From Lachnospiraceae bacterium (GTDB lineage Bacteria; Bacillota_A; Clostridia; Lachnospirales; Lachnospiraceae): 64,000 nucleotides of DNA. This document shows, piece by piece, positions 35,048 to 44,862 of the stretch. Under the pieces are notes generated by a model, which saw nothing but the letters and a program-made list of their open reading frames with translations, was not told the DNA's origin and ran no database searches. The position numbers and the translations under genes were made by a program. Every line of letters starts with the position of its first letter. The first letter of the stretch is position 1. The DNA is taken from contig JAETQR010000007.1 in the NCBI GenBank assembly GCA_021770615.1, forward strand, positions 107,097-171,096. The letters are read 5' to 3'.

Positions 35048-35081
35048 AGCCGGCACAAGGAATTGCATCCTTATGCCAGCT
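35048..35081 (-). other. Hairpin between fliD and fliS
   Basis: AGCTGGCA and AAGGA pair with TCCTT and TGCCGGCT around a 6-base loop, with one mismatch. No T-run follows, so it is more likely an RNA processing or stability element than a terminator. Confidence 0.4.
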
Positions 35082-35111
35082 AATTGATTCCATATTCAGA
35101 TCCTTTCAGGA

Positions 35112-37373
35112 TCAATTACCACCAAACAGGGCAGAGAGGTTACTCTGCTGTGACTGAAGTTTAGCCATGGCTGTTTCCATTGCAGTAAATTTCTTGTAAT
35201 AAGCATCTTCCATAGACGCAAGCTTCGTCTCCCAGTTCTTAATGTCTTTTTCGTAACTCTTGAGATCGTCCTTCATCTTGATATCATCGTAGAACGTAAG
35301 AGCACTGCTGGTTTTTGAACCTGCCATCTTCTGCATCATCGTCTCACGAAGATTCGTGAACACGCTGGAAAGAACATTTACTACCGCATCCGGATCCTGC
35401 TCCAGTGCTTTCTTCAGTTTATCATCTTTATCTGCATAAGTAGCGTCATCTGTATCTCCATAAATATGGAACAGACCGCCCTCTGTGTAATCCGTCGAAG
35501 TCATGATACCAAAACTTGCCAGAGAATAACTCTTTCCATTATACTGCACCTGGCTCGTCATCGCCGAACGCATTCCCTGTATGATCCCGTTGAGTGTCGA
35601 ATCCCTGCGGAGAAGAGAGTTCTTGATCTTATCCTCCCAGAGTTTGACGTCCTCATCGGTCATCGCCTCTTTCTGCTCACTGGTCAACGGCTCATATCCT
35701 TTGGCCGAATCCGCATTATAAAGCTCGTTCATCTCCTTCATGATCGCATTATATTCCTTGAGGAAATTCTTTACGGAATCGTAAATGCCATCCACATCCG
35801 TCGTAACCGAAAACGTAAGCGGCTCATCTTTTGTCAGACCGATCAGTTCAAGGTCGAGTCCGTTTGCCGAAACAGTAGAAGTAGAAGACGTAAGTTTTGC
35901 TCCGTTTAAGATAACCTCACTGTCTGATGCGGCGATCAGGGCCATTCCCTCCGGGATCGAAGCATTATTTTCATCATTTGCCCCGCCATTTACAAGCACT
36001 TTTCCATCTGCTGACATCGTGATATCTGCCAGACCAAGGCTCGTAAGGGCAGACTGTGCAAGGGAATCATTCCGATCGGTGATGCTTGCATAATCGCTGA
36101 CTGCTGTCGAGATGTCATTTTTCACACTCGCCTCACTAAAGCTGTCCGTTCCCTCAAAAGCATTGATGACCGGAACTGCTGAGTCCGCAGGCGTATAATA
36201 CTTCTTAAGTGCAATTTCATCAAGAGCGCCGATCGTAGCCTCATCCAACCCGGAAAAAGCTGCCGCTTCGATCTGAACCTTCACATCGCTGTCTGAGCTG
36301 ATCTGTGTATTTACAAAGCTTGTCGTATCCGCATCCGCCTTCGCCGCGATCGCTTCATCGAACTCTCTCTTTGTATGCTCAGCGATGTAATCTTCTTTTG
36401 TACCTGCTGCATCCTTCTCTTCCTGAGTCAGGGCATCGTACTGTGCGCCATATTTTTCAGCAAATTCCTCTTTTACCGTACCATCTTCGTTATAATATTT
36501 CGATTTGAAATCTTCTTCTGCCTTCGTCTTATAAGAATCGTAATTTTCCGCATACAGTTTCGCCTTTACATATGTAGTGGCTGCCTGATTGCTCGCTTTT
36601 GCCTTTGTGTCATAAGCCGCTTTGGAAATCTGGTCGAGCGCATTGTTATACGCATCCGTACCGACTCCTGAGGTCTTAAGAGTCTCCATCGCACCATCGA
36701 CGATCTTTTTATTTTCAGCGGTCATACTACTGTATCCCACTGCATCCCTCAAAGCCTGACGTCCGTTGATCTCCTGGCTTGTAACAGCGGAAGTTGTAAT
36801 TGAAAATGCATTTTTAAGCCCGCTGTCTTTGCTGCTGATAAAGAAACGGTTCTGGGTCGTATCATAACTTGCATTTAAGCCTGCACTCCGGAGCTGTTTT
36901 GTAAAATCATTGATCGTCATATCTGCACCGATCTCAAATTTTACCGTCTTATCTCCATTCTTCACCGTAACCTCTTTATTCAAAAGAGAGGGGTCAAGAT
37001 CAACAAGCTTATCTTTACCGGATTTCGCACCGATCTTAGCGCCGGTCAGATACTGGGTCGTCGCAATGTTTTTGACCTCAAGGGTGTAACTTCCGTTCAC
37101 CGCACTTGTCCCGGCTTTTACATTTACCTTTGACGAATCCGAAACGGTCGCCTTTTTTGCCTTATATGAAGACTGAAGCTGCATTTTCGTTACTTGCTCA
37201 TTGTAAAGTTTCTTTAATTTTGTGTTCAGGTCAGCCCATTTGGTCTGGGTCCACTCAAGTTTTGTCTTCGACCTTTCTACTTTCGTCTTTTTCAGGCTCT
37301 GCGCAGACATCAATGCACCTACGATCGCCTCTGTATCCAGACCGGACATAAGACCGCTCATTCGAATACCCAT
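35112..37373 (-). CDS. fliD: Flagellar hook-associated protein 2 (filament cap) FliD
   Basis: The 753-residue cap protein has the N-terminal FliD domain (MSGLMSGLDTEAIVGALM) and the C-terminal domain ending in a coiled coil (YYKKFTAMETAMAKLQSQQSNLSALFG, in parts). It is exported and folds flagellin monomers at the filament tip. It is longer than usual because of a charged, helical, Lys/Glu-rich insertion at about residues 225-350. It follows flaG by 26 bases with AGGAGG before the ATG. Confidence 0.95.
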   Translation of the reverse strand: MGIRMSGLMSGLDTEAIVGALMSAQSLKKTKVERSKTKLEWTQTKWADLNTKLKKLYNEQVTKMQLQSSYKAKKATVSDSSKVNVKAGTSAVNGSYTLEVKNIATTQYLTGAKIGAKSGKDKLVDLDPSLLNKEVTVKNGDKTVKFEIGADMTINDFTKQLRSAGLNASYDTTQNRFFISSKDSGLKNAFSITTSAVTSQEINGRQALRDAVGYSSMTAENKKIVDGAMETLKTSGVGTDAYNNALDQISKAAYDTKAKASNQAATTYVKAKLYAENYDSYKTKAEEDFKSKYYNEDGTVKEEFAEKYGAQYDALTQEEKDAAGTKEDYIAEHTKREFDEAIAAKADADTTSFVNTQISSDSDVKVQIEAAAFSGLDEATIGALDEIALKKYYTPADSAVPVINAFEGTDSFSEASVKNDISTAVSDYASITDRNDSLAQSALTSLGLADITMSADGKVLVNGGANDENNASIPEGMALIAASDSEVILNGAKLTSSTSTVSANGLDLELIGLTKDEPLTFSVTTDVDGIYDSVKNFLKEYNAIMKEMNELYNADSAKGYEPLTSEQKEAMTDEDVKLWEDKIKNSLLRRDSTLNGIIQGMRSAMTSQVQYNGKSYSLASFGIMTSTDYTEGGLFHIYGDTDDATYADKDDKLKKALEQDPDAVVNVLSSVFTNLRETMMQKMAGSKTSSALTFYDDIKMKDDLKSYEKDIKNWETKLASMEDAYYKKFTAMETAMAKLQSQQSNLSALFGGN

Positions 37374-37399
37374 ATCATATCCTCCTATCCTGAATCCTG

Positions 37400-37846
37400 T
37401 TATCTCTTCTCATCTACGAGAATACCTGCCATCTCCCACATCTTCTGGAGCATGTCAAGGGATTTTTCCGGTGGGATCTCCCGGATCACTTCATCCGTAT
37501 CAGCATTTATGACTTTAATCGAAACACGATTTGTCTTCTTGTGATAAGCATACTCGCAACGCGTGTGCTCCATTCTGAGATTTGCTTTTTTAACAGCATC
37601 ATTGATCGTAGCTTCACTCGGTGCATGCTCATTCTTCTGCTGCTGACCGCCTCCCTGCTGCTCAGCATTTCCTTTTCCATCTACGGGTGCCGGCTGTGAT
37701 GTGGATGCCACCGCAGCTGTCATCGATCCGCTCAGATTTGCTCCCTCCGCACTTTTCTCGCTATGCTTTGGTGCAGACACTTTAACTGCCTCTGCCGTAC
37801 CGTAATTTGAATTAACCTTTGATATTGTTTCAAGTTCCATTTTCAA
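37400..37846 (-). CDS. flaG: FlaG family protein
   Basis: The 148-residue protein has a low-complexity Gln/Ala-rich N-terminal half and a C-terminal FlaG domain (NRVSIKVINADTDEVIREIPP, in parts, then MLQKMWEMAGI). FlaG affects filament length and is regularly next to fliD. GGAGGTG precedes the ATG. It is the first gene behind the best sigma-D promoter of the window. Confidence 0.92.
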   Translation of the reverse strand: MKMELETISKVNSNYGTAEAVKVSAPKHSEKSAEGANLSGSMTAAVASTSQPAPVDGKGNAEQQGGGQQQKNEHAPSEATINDAVKKANLRMEHTRCEYAYHKKTNRVSIKVINADTDEVIREIPPEKSLDMLQKMWEMAGILVDEKR

Positions 37847-37892
37847 ACACCTCCATGTGTATCCTGTGCATACTTCAACCTTTCTAAAAAAA

Positions 37893-37919
37893 ATATCGGC
37901 ATATCGGTAAAAAAAGTTA
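37893..37919 (-). promoter_or_regulatory. Sigma-D (sigma-28)-like promoter of flaG-fliD-fliS
   Basis: TAAC (37916-37919), 15 bases, GCCGATAT (37893-37900) on the minus strand: nearly consensus. Its -35 box lies inside the terminator hairpin of csrA. Confidence 0.75.
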
Positions 37920-37950
37920 ACCCCGAAAAAATTTTAGAGTTAACTTTTTT
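37910..37950 (-). terminator. Terminator downstream of csrA
   Basis: A 12-bp perfect inverted repeat (AAAAAAGTTAAC and GTTAACTTTTTT) around a 17-base loop lies just past the csrA stop, with the T-run as part of the stem. It overlaps the flaG -35 box. Confidence 0.65.
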
Positions 37951-37954
37951 ATCT

Positions 37955-38173
37955 CTATTTGAGCAATTCCGAGATCGCAGCCGGATTCGCCGCCTCCACA
38001 GCCGCCTTATTGGCCTCCTGCATCTGGACATACAGCTCTTTCCGGTATACCGGAACTGATTTTGGAGCGCTGATCCCGACCTTCACCTGGTCACCTTTTA
38101 TTTCCAGTATCGTAACCTCGATATCGTCATTGATCACGATGGATTCATTTACCTTTCTCGCCAATGCTAACAT
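37955..38173 (-). CDS. csrA: Carbon storage regulator CsrA
   Basis: The 72-residue RNA-binding protein is recognised by [14 protein letters not shown] at the N-terminus and [20 protein letters not shown] (in parts). In Bacillus it blocks flagellin translation by binding GGA sites in the leader. It starts four bases after the fliW stop, with AAGGAGG before ATG 38173; the 12 codons further upstream lie inside fliW. A terminator follows. Confidence 0.95.
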   Translation of the reverse strand: MLALARKVNESIVINDDIEVTILEIKGDQVKVGISAPKSVPVYRKELYVQMQEANKAAVEAANPAAISELLK

Positions 38174-38177
38174 AAGA

Positions 38178-38633
38178 TCACGCCTCCTTTTTCTTTTTGA
38201 GGACATCATACACTTTGTATTTCACTTCATAGTCCTGATTTTCTACAATGATCTGGACGCCTTTTCTCGTGTCCGCATTGATAATGACCGGAGCCTTCAG
38301 ATTGACCGACATTTCCTTGATATCTTCCGGAACCGTCATCGTCAGAAGGATCACAAGATTCTCCTCAGTGATCTCACCGAGCGGGACAAGCAGTTCATCC
38401 TCTACCACCGGATTATAATCATCTTTCACAATCAGCGGATTTATCATCGGTAATACAAGCCCCTGATCCTCTACGCTCTGGAACCACATGATATTGGTAC
38501 CGCCCTCTTTTTCACAATCATAAAGGATCGTATATCTTTTATACTCTTCAAAACCCATCAAACCTCTGTCAAGTGTGATGATCTTTTCTTCTGTCAGCTC
38601 AATTTCCCCGAAATATTTCGTCTTTACTAACAT
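38178..38633 (-). CDS. fliW: Flagellar assembly factor FliW
   Basis: The 151-residue protein has the FliW N-terminus ([20 protein letters not shown], in part) and the conserved [14 protein letters not shown] segment. FliW binds flagellin or CsrA; free FliW relieves CsrA repression of flagellin synthesis. It is encoded directly before csrA, as in other Firmicutes. Confidence 0.95.
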   Translation of the reverse strand: MLVKTKYFGEIELTEEKIITLDRGLMGFEEYKRYTILYDCEKEGGTNIMWFQSVEDQGLVLPMINPLIVKDDYNPVVEDELLVPLGEITEENLVILLTMTVPEDIKEMSVNLKAPVIINADTRKGVQIIVENQDYEVKYKVYDVLKKKKEA

Positions 38634-38655
38634 CGTTACCCCTCCTTACGTACTT

Positions 38656-40140
38656 TTAAATAAAATCAAGCAGTGATGTTCCCAGGATCTTCGAGGTCGC
38701 CTGCAGGGAAATCTGATAAAGAAGATCTGCCTCCGTATAATTTACGTATGCTTCTTCCAGATCCACGTTCTCGTTTTCAGATTTTGCATCCTCCGTATCG
38801 TCTTCCAAGACATCCAGCTCCTTGATCGTCATATCCAGTCGGTTATATCTGGCCCCATGCTCTGCTTTTGCTACATTCAGCTGATTCTGAGCCTTCTGGA
38901 AAATAGTGATCGCATGGGAATATGAATTGGTAAGGACCGTATTCTGCAACACGATCTGTGTATCGATCTGATCATAGAGTTCCTGCAGATCAGCAAGTGT
39001 CTCCTTGTCATTTACATCACAGTCATCGATCCGTTTCTGCACCGCTGTGCGGTTTCTCTCCATGATCTCCAGATCATTGATCACATTGTAAATATCATCT
39101 ACTGCCCTTCCGATCGAAGTGCTGAACGCATTGCAGGCAAGGGTATTTACTGTCAGCGTCTGGCTGAAATTCACCTGGTAATTGATCTGCTGCTCGTCTA
39201 CCCTGTCATAATTTTTTGTAACCCCTGTGACATTATTGACTGCCCGGCAGTTAAAATAATGCTCCGGGCGAATGTCATTTTTAGAAAACTCCGTTTTACA
39301 AAACTGTACGGAAAGCCCGGATCCTGCCCGTACCGAGTCATAAATCCCTTCACCGAAAACCAGCTCTCCCGTCTCAGGCACAAAATAAATCTCATTATCT
39401 CCCGGGTGATACTGCTCATTGTAAAGCGTATTATCCGGAATACTTTTCGTAACTGCCGTAACGGTCTGGCTGTTCCCATCTTTATCCGTATATGTGATCG
39501 TCACATCCTCCTGATCACAATTATCATACGACAGAAAGATCCTGTGGGTCTCAAGAAATTCAGAAGCCTCGTTGGCATAATCGGATGCCGTCTTCGTATC
39601 GTCATAAGATGCCCCACCGTAAACATAAGAATATCTCTGAATGTCGTTTATATCCAGATTTTCCGTCATCGTATACGTCGTATCTTTCTGGTCTTCCTTG
39701 AACAATAGCGGCACATCCGTCCGGTAACCGGTGAAAAGATAACGTCCGGCGTAGTCTTTATTGGCATTCTGTTCATAGATGAATCCCGCCTGCTCACGCA
39801 ACTGGTCTGCGATCGTTTTCCGGTCGTCCGCATTATTCGGATCATTCGCCGCTTCCGTCACATATTCAAGCATGAATTTTAAAATATCGTCAGCGTTTTT
39901 CATTGGCTCTTCCGTAGCATCCATCCAACTGAGCGCCTCATTACAGTTCGCCGTGTACTGCTGGATCTCTACGATTGTTGTACGGAATTTCAGGGCACGG
40001 ACTGCGATCGTCGGATCGTCAGACGGGCGCTGTATCTTCTTTTCCGATGAGTACTGGTCAAAATACTTATTATACGCTACTTTATTTTTCTGAATGTGGA
40101 GCAACGCATTATTACGCATCATATTATTTGTTATTCTCAT
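38656..40140 (-). CDS. flgL: Flagellar hook-filament junction protein FlgL
   Basis: The 494-residue protein has a flagellin-like N-terminus (MRITNNMMRNN, then IQRPSDDPTIAVRALKFR in parts) and a matching C-terminal helix with NTVLTNSYSHA and LYQISLQATSKILGTSLLDF. It forms the junction between FlgK and the filament. It is longer than typical FlgL (~300) because of a central surface domain. It lies between flgK and fliW. Confidence 0.92.
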   Translation of the reverse strand: MRITNNMMRNNALLHIQKNKVAYNKYFDQYSSEKKIQRPSDDPTIAVRALKFRTTIVEIQQYTANCNEALSWMDATEEPMKNADDILKFMLEYVTEAANDPNNADDRKTIADQLREQAGFIYEQNANKDYAGRYLFTGYRTDVPLLFKEDQKDTTYTMTENLDINDIQRYSYVYGGASYDDTKTASDYANEASEFLETHRIFLSYDNCDQEDVTITYTDKDGNSQTVTAVTKSIPDNTLYNEQYHPGDNEIYFVPETGELVFGEGIYDSVRAGSGLSVQFCKTEFSKNDIRPEHYFNCRAVNNVTGVTKNYDRVDEQQINYQVNFSQTLTVNTLACNAFSTSIGRAVDDIYNVINDLEIMERNRTAVQKRIDDCDVNDKETLADLQELYDQIDTQIVLQNTVLTNSYSHAITIFQKAQNQLNVAKAEHGARYNRLDMTIKELDVLEDDTEDAKSENENVDLEEAYVNYTEADLLYQISLQATSKILGTSLLDFI

Positions 40141-40179
40141 ATTATCTATCCTCCATTTACAGATTTTTCATGCGGTCCT

Positions 40180-42042
40180 TTATACGGCCGTCTGGTTGAT
40201 CAGTTTATCCAGTACTTCATTCATTACAGAAAGCACCTTATACTGATTAAACAGCATCTGCTGATATGTGATAAGATCATGTGTCTCCTCATCCTCATCT
40301 GCCCCTGACATCGCCTGTCTCTGCAATTCTACAGAATCTCTTACGTCTTTCTGTCCGGACTCCAGCAAAAGCGCTTTTTCACAATCCACACCGACATCTG
40401 CCGTGAGCGACTGAAGGAATGAATCCGGCGCCCCATGTAAAAACATCTTAGAAGCATCTTTCAGATTCGCCAGTTTCTGAAGGTTCAGGTTCTGGGACTC
40501 TGCAAGCGTATCGTCCGGCCCGTTAAAAGCAAGCAGTCCGGAATCCTCCATTACGGCATCCGTGATACAGATGTTCATCGCCGTCATGTAATAATAACTT
40601 CCCGTATAGCTTCCATTGGCCTCCTGTTTGGCAACAGAGGAAAAGGAAGCGTCATATCCATCTCCTTTTGAGGTGAAAATATAGTTATCTCCGGTAGCCG
40701 GTACTTTGGCATTAAATACATCGATTCCCAGATTCCCATATTTATCATATCCCTCTTTATGGACATCGTTAAAGTTCTGTGCATATGTCCTCACAAACTC
40801 ATTGAGCTGGGCCATATAATAAGGAACTCCTTTATAGTTTATACTGTCCCCGACTGTCATGCGGACGCCGCGGCCGACAGCAGCAGATAACGCCGTAGCC
40901 TGTCTGGCATCTATATTATTTTTCAGGGTGAATTTATAAGTAAATTCGCCATTTTCAGAAACCTGCACCTCAAATTCCTTATAGACATAAGCCGTGCTGC
41001 CGATCGTGATCTCCCCATCCTCTGCCGGAATATTCAGAAGCTGTACATCGTTGATATTGGCGCCTGTCATCGTCACGACCAGATTTCCATCTGCATCGTT
41101 TTCAATTCCGGAAGCTTTTCCACTAAGTGTCGTCGTATTATTTCCATCCCGCACCTCAAAGAGCGCCTGAAGCTTTCCACCAAGGCTTGAACTATAAGAA
41201 TTAAAACGGGTTCCATCCGTCCACTCAATCTTATAGAGCCCGTCAATATCATTGATGCTCTTTTTCGTATCCGTCATCGTCACCTTTAACGGATTTACAT
41301 CATAGGTGTCTACGAGCACCCCGCCATTGACATAGACATAAAACTGTGTCAGGCCCACACCGTCTGCCGGTTCTTTTTCCAAAGTCTCCACATTGCAGTA
41401 CTGTGACAATTCATCTAACAGCACATTTCTCTGGTCTCTCAGGTCATTTGCCGGATTTCCATATGCCTCCAGTGTGTTGATCTGCCTTGTAACAAAAGAA
41501 ATCTTCTCTGCGATCGCATTGATCTGGCCGACGCAGGATTTGATCTCTTCATTTGCATCCCTCTGAAGGTCGACAAGGCCGGACGCCGACTCCTGGATAA
41601 AACTTGTGAGTGTGTCCGCATACGTAAGGATTTCTTTTCTCTTCGTTGCATCTCCGGCCTCGGTAGTCGTTTTTGTGAGACATTTGCAGAACTGGTCAAA
41701 GGCCGTTGTGATCCCACCATCATCTTCATTCCGGGTATACAGATACTTCTGTACGCCGAGAAGATAATATGAATGCGTCGTATATTTATTATATTTTGCA
41801 TTTACATTCTGATACTTTGTATCATAATAATCGTCATGGATCCGTTCAACCTCCAGTGCGCTCACACCGGCTCCTACCACTTTTATCGAACTCACGTTCC
41901 TGATCTGTGCAGATGTCTTTACCACCTGGCGCGAATATCCCTTTGTCCCGATGTTCGCAAGGTTGTGGGCTGCGGTCTGCATCGAGGCATTATATGTCAT
42001 CATACCCGATTTTGCAATGTCAAATCCCTGAAAAGTAGACAT
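40180..42042 (-). CDS. flgK: Flagellar hook-associated protein FlgK, second copy
   Basis: The 620-residue protein has the FlgK/hook-type N-terminus (FDIAKSGMMTYNASMQTAAHNLANIGTKGYSRQ, in parts: the AHNLANIGTKGYSRQ box) and a C-terminal helix with EETHDLITYQQMLFNQYKVL. It is a clear paralogue of the flgK just upstream, 25 bases away. The central parts differ strongly, so the two are not a recent duplication. Both ends are intact. It may form a distinct junction layer or serve as an alternative FlgK. Confidence 0.88.
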   Translation of the reverse strand: MSTFQGFDIAKSGMMTYNASMQTAAHNLANIGTKGYSRQVVKTSAQIRNVSSIKVVGAGVSALEVERIHDDYYDTKYQNVNAKYNKYTTHSYYLLGVQKYLYTRNEDDGGITTAFDQFCKCLTKTTTEAGDATKRKEILTYADTLTSFIQESASGLVDLQRDANEEIKSCVGQINAIAEKISFVTRQINTLEAYGNPANDLRDQRNVLLDELSQYCNVETLEKEPADGVGLTQFYVYVNGGVLVDTYDVNPLKVTMTDTKKSINDIDGLYKIEWTDGTRFNSYSSSLGGKLQALFEVRDGNNTTTLSGKASGIENDADGNLVVTMTGANINDVQLLNIPAEDGEITIGSTAYVYKEFEVQVSENGEFTYKFTLKNNIDARQATALSAAVGRGVRMTVGDSINYKGVPYYMAQLNEFVRTYAQNFNDVHKEGYDKYGNLGIDVFNAKVPATGDNYIFTSKGDGYDASFSSVAKQEANGSYTGSYYYMTAMNICITDAVMEDSGLLAFNGPDDTLAESQNLNLQKLANLKDASKMFLHGAPDSFLQSLTADVGVDCEKALLLESGQKDVRDSVELQRQAMSGADEDEETHDLITYQQMLFNQYKVLSVMNEVLDKLINQTAV

Positions 42043-42067
42043 ATCGATTCCTCCGTTCCTGTCATTT

Positions 42068-43885
42068 TTATAAGCTGGTTATCAGGTGCTCGATCATCTC
42101 ATCGACAACCGTTATGTATCTCGATGAGGCATCAAAGCATTTCTGAAATTTGATCAGATCGGCAAGTTCCTCATTCGTGGAAACTCCCATCACATTCTGT
42201 CTCTCGCCTTCGATCGAATTTACCGTGAGCTCCTGATTTTCAATAATTCCTCTCCATATAAATCCCTCGGTGGAAAACTGCCCCACCAGATTTTTATAAT
42301 AATCCGTAAAGTTATAACGCGTCGTCGAATTGGGATCGAGCGTCGAAAATTCCTGCTTCCATTTGTCGAGAAGCTCCGAACACATTTTCGCCGTAAATCC
42401 GTCTACGTGTCCGGAATTTGGATTCTCATTCAAAGGCAATTTTGACGGATCTCTGAGAAGTTCCGGATTTACCTCGAGCTGATCGGTCGTATACTGCGTA
42501 TAACGGTTTGATGGATCCTCTTCATTATAAACATATACTTTAAGCGGTTTTCCCTTCGCATCTACAAGCGGATTCCCATCGGCATCAAGAAGGGGATTCC
42601 CATACTCATCAACAAGTTCCATCTCCGTATAACGTGGTGTGTTCCTTCTCACAAAAAGCTCTGTCCCCATCGTCTTATCCGCATCATCCCCGATCGGAGC
42701 CTTCTCTGTATCCAGGATCCTCAATGTAGTTCCATCCGAGAGAGTGAGTTCCTTATCCGGGCAGAGCGTATCATTGATCATCGTCACAATCCCGCGTATG
42801 AACTGGTCAAACTGCGCCTGAACCCTCATGACGATAGACGGATCCACATTCTGGTTATAGCCCTCTACCTGGGCGTTATATTCTTCTGTCGCATTAAAAT
42901 ATGCCCGCTGATCCAGATTTCCAAATTCGTCGATAAAATCCTCTTCTACCGGTTTCACCGGCATATCTGTATAATCAGCAGCCCTCGGCCCTCTCGCCAC
43001 CAGAAGTCCTTTGAGTGAGCCGACGTCTGTCTCTGTCTCGGAGGAATAGAACAGCTCGCCCCGGCGGAAAAAGTCCACGCCATATTCCCAGACCGGCTTT
43101 AAAAGTTTAGAGTCCTTACTTTCATATTCGACACCAAGACGAACCTGGGAATCCGAAGTAAGCAAAAATGCCCCCTCTGCAAATATCGATACGGTACCAT
43201 CTCTCTCTTCATGTGTCTCGAATTTTATGATCGAACCGAGTTCATCAAGCAACAGATTTCTCTGGTCACGATAGTCATTTGCATTTTCACCGGTTGCCTC
43301 ATATCTCCGGATCAGAACATTATATTCCGAAACCTGGGAAACGATTTCATTGACCCGGTTCACCTGCGTCATGATCTCTTCATTCATATTTGTCTGGTAA
43401 GCCTTGAGCTGATCCTGAAGTACCTGGGCACGCTCGACAAACTGTGTCGATACCGACACGAGCTCTGTCCGGCGGACGATATCATCCGGATATTTAGCAA
43501 GCTCTGATACCGCATTCCATAAGCTGTGTACAGAATCTACAAACTCCTCCGCCTCCAGTTCCCCAAACAGTTCCTCCATCTCGCTCACCGCATTATACTG
43601 CGCCTCATAAAAACTCTGGCGTCCTGTCTGGAGCCGGTACTGTTCGTCAAGAAATTCATTCCGGATCTGACGGATCTGTACGACATCCGTTCCATATCCG
43701 ATCTGCATACGGTTTCCATATGCTCCATACCTTGTCGAATAAAACGAATCTGTCACAACAGCCTGCTGCCTCGTATGGCCGGGCGTCGTAGCATTCGCAA
43801 GATTATGCGCCGCTGTATTCATCGACGTTTGCGCCGAATGTAGTCCCGAAACACCGGTACTAAAACTGGCAAATAAGTTTCCCAT
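42068..43885 (-). CDS. flgK: Flagellar hook-associated protein FlgK, first copy
   Basis: The 605-residue protein has the N-terminal box AHNLANATTPGHTRQ and a typical FlgK C-terminus (NEELADLIKFQKCFDASSRYI, in parts; VVDEMIEHLITSL). It is exported with the help of FlgN and joins hook and filament. It lies directly after flgN. The presence of a second FlgK downstream is unusual. Confidence 0.93.
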   Translation of the reverse strand: MGNLFASFSTGVSGLHSAQTSMNTAAHNLANATTPGHTRQQAVVTDSFYSTRYGAYGNRMQIGYGTDVVQIRQIRNEFLDEQYRLQTGRQSFYEAQYNAVSEMEELFGELEAEEFVDSVHSLWNAVSELAKYPDDIVRRTELVSVSTQFVERAQVLQDQLKAYQTNMNEEIMTQVNRVNEIVSQVSEYNVLIRRYEATGENANDYRDQRNLLLDELGSIIKFETHEERDGTVSIFAEGAFLLTSDSQVRLGVEYESKDSKLLKPVWEYGVDFFRRGELFYSSETETDVGSLKGLLVARGPRAADYTDMPVKPVEEDFIDEFGNLDQRAYFNATEEYNAQVEGYNQNVDPSIVMRVQAQFDQFIRGIVTMINDTLCPDKELTLSDGTTLRILDTEKAPIGDDADKTMGTELFVRRNTPRYTEMELVDEYGNPLLDADGNPLVDAKGKPLKVYVYNEEDPSNRYTQYTTDQLEVNPELLRDPSKLPLNENPNSGHVDGFTAKMCSELLDKWKQEFSTLDPNSTTRYNFTDYYKNLVGQFSTEGFIWRGIIENQELTVNSIEGERQNVMGVSTNEELADLIKFQKCFDASSRYITVVDEMIEHLITSL

Positions 43886-43942
43886 AACAATTCCTCCGTT
43901 AAACGCAGTAGAAGCACACAGGACAGGGGCAGTAAAAATCTT

Positions 43943-44458
43943 CTACTGCTTTGCATCGAACGTTCCCGCTCCAAAATCAGGCATATCAACCTGTGCGGCA
44001 CTGCTCGAGTAATTACTGCTTCCCGAAGACATCCGTGTACTTCTTATCACATTCATATTATATTCTACCATCTCTAAAGCCTGGTTTAATAATTTTTTAT
44101 TCTGGACATTCAGTTCCTGCAGTCTCGCTACGGTCCGTCGCAGCCTGTCATGCAGTTCCTGCAACTGTTTCTGTTCTTTGGGCTGGCCTTTCAGCGTCTG
44201 GATGATCTGCTCGAGATTCATCGTCCCTGAAACCTTTCCTAAAACAGTCGCAACATCATTGATCACCCGGATACGCTTTTTCTCAAGGTTTCCCACCTCA
44301 TCAACGAGTTTCTGCTCGTCATTTGACAGACGCCTGAGCGCATCCAGATCATTTGCCACGATCGCTCTTATCTTCTCCTCCTGGATCGGGATCAAATCTG
44401 CATAAAGCTTATCCTCCCGGTCGAGCGTATCGATCAGTTCTTCTATCAAACTTGCCAA
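43943..44458 (-). CDS. flgN: Flagellar export chaperone FlgN
   Basis: The 171-residue protein is helical with a coiled coil (residues 10-135) and a Ser-rich tail. Its size, its KLYADLIPIQEEKIRAIVANDLDAL segment (in parts) and its position between flgM and flgK fit FlgN, which carries FlgK and FlgL to the export gate. The start is TTG 44458 behind AGGAGG. Confidence 0.88.
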   Translation of the reverse strand: MASLIEELIDTLDREDKLYADLIPIQEEKIRAIVANDLDALRRLSNDEQKLVDEVGNLEKKRIRVINDVATVLGKVSGTMNLEQIIQTLKGQPKEQKQLQELHDRLRRTVARLQELNVQNKKLLNQALEMVEYNMNVIRSTRMSSGSSNYSSSAAQVDMPDFGAGTFDAKQ

Positions 44459-44477
44459 AAGGGCATCCTCCTAACAA

Positions 44478-44747
44478 TCATCCGAGCAGACGCTCTGCAA
44501 GATTTTCCGCAACATCTTCTAGAGATACATGATATGTGCCAGCTTTCATCCTCTCCATAATATCCTTTACTTTATCTTCCCTGATATCAGAAGCTTCTGA
44601 AGAAGCTTTTCTGGCTACCTGATAATCTTTTCCAAGACTGGAGATCTCCAGTTTATCACTCGAATCACTTTTGGATGATTTGGAAGCGGCCCGTGGCTTA
44701 CTTGCCTGATAAATCTGGTTCACCTGCATATATGCATCAATCTTCAT
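44478..44747 (-). CDS. flgM: Anti-sigma-28 factor FlgM
   Basis: The 89-residue protein has the FlgM C-terminal helix (EDKVKDIMERMKAGTYHVS, in parts, then VAENLAERLLG) and a disordered Ser/Lys-rich N-terminus. It holds sigma-28 inactive until it is exported through the finished hook. I take ATG 44747 rather than GTG 44759, since AGGTGG is then correctly spaced. It is the first gene of the cluster. Confidence 0.9.
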   Translation of the reverse strand: MKIDAYMQVNQIYQASKPRAASKSSKSDSSDKLEISSLGKDYQVARKASSEASDIREDKVKDIMERMKAGTYHVSLEDVAENLAERLLG

Positions 44748-44803
44748 AACATTCACCACCTAAAAAATAAAAATAATAACTCTCTTTGCGTTTCTTACAA
44801 TAT

Positions 44804-44830
44804 GTATCGGACAATTTGACCGATGGATTA
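44804..44830 (-). promoter_or_regulatory. Sigma-D (sigma-28)-like promoter of flgM
   Basis: TAAT (44827-44830), 15 bases, TCCGATAC (44804-44811) on the minus strand. It would give the usual autoregulation of flgM by the sigma factor it inhibits. Confidence 0.6.
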
Positions 44831-44862
44831 ATAGGGAAAATAAATTTTTTTGCAATCTATCG

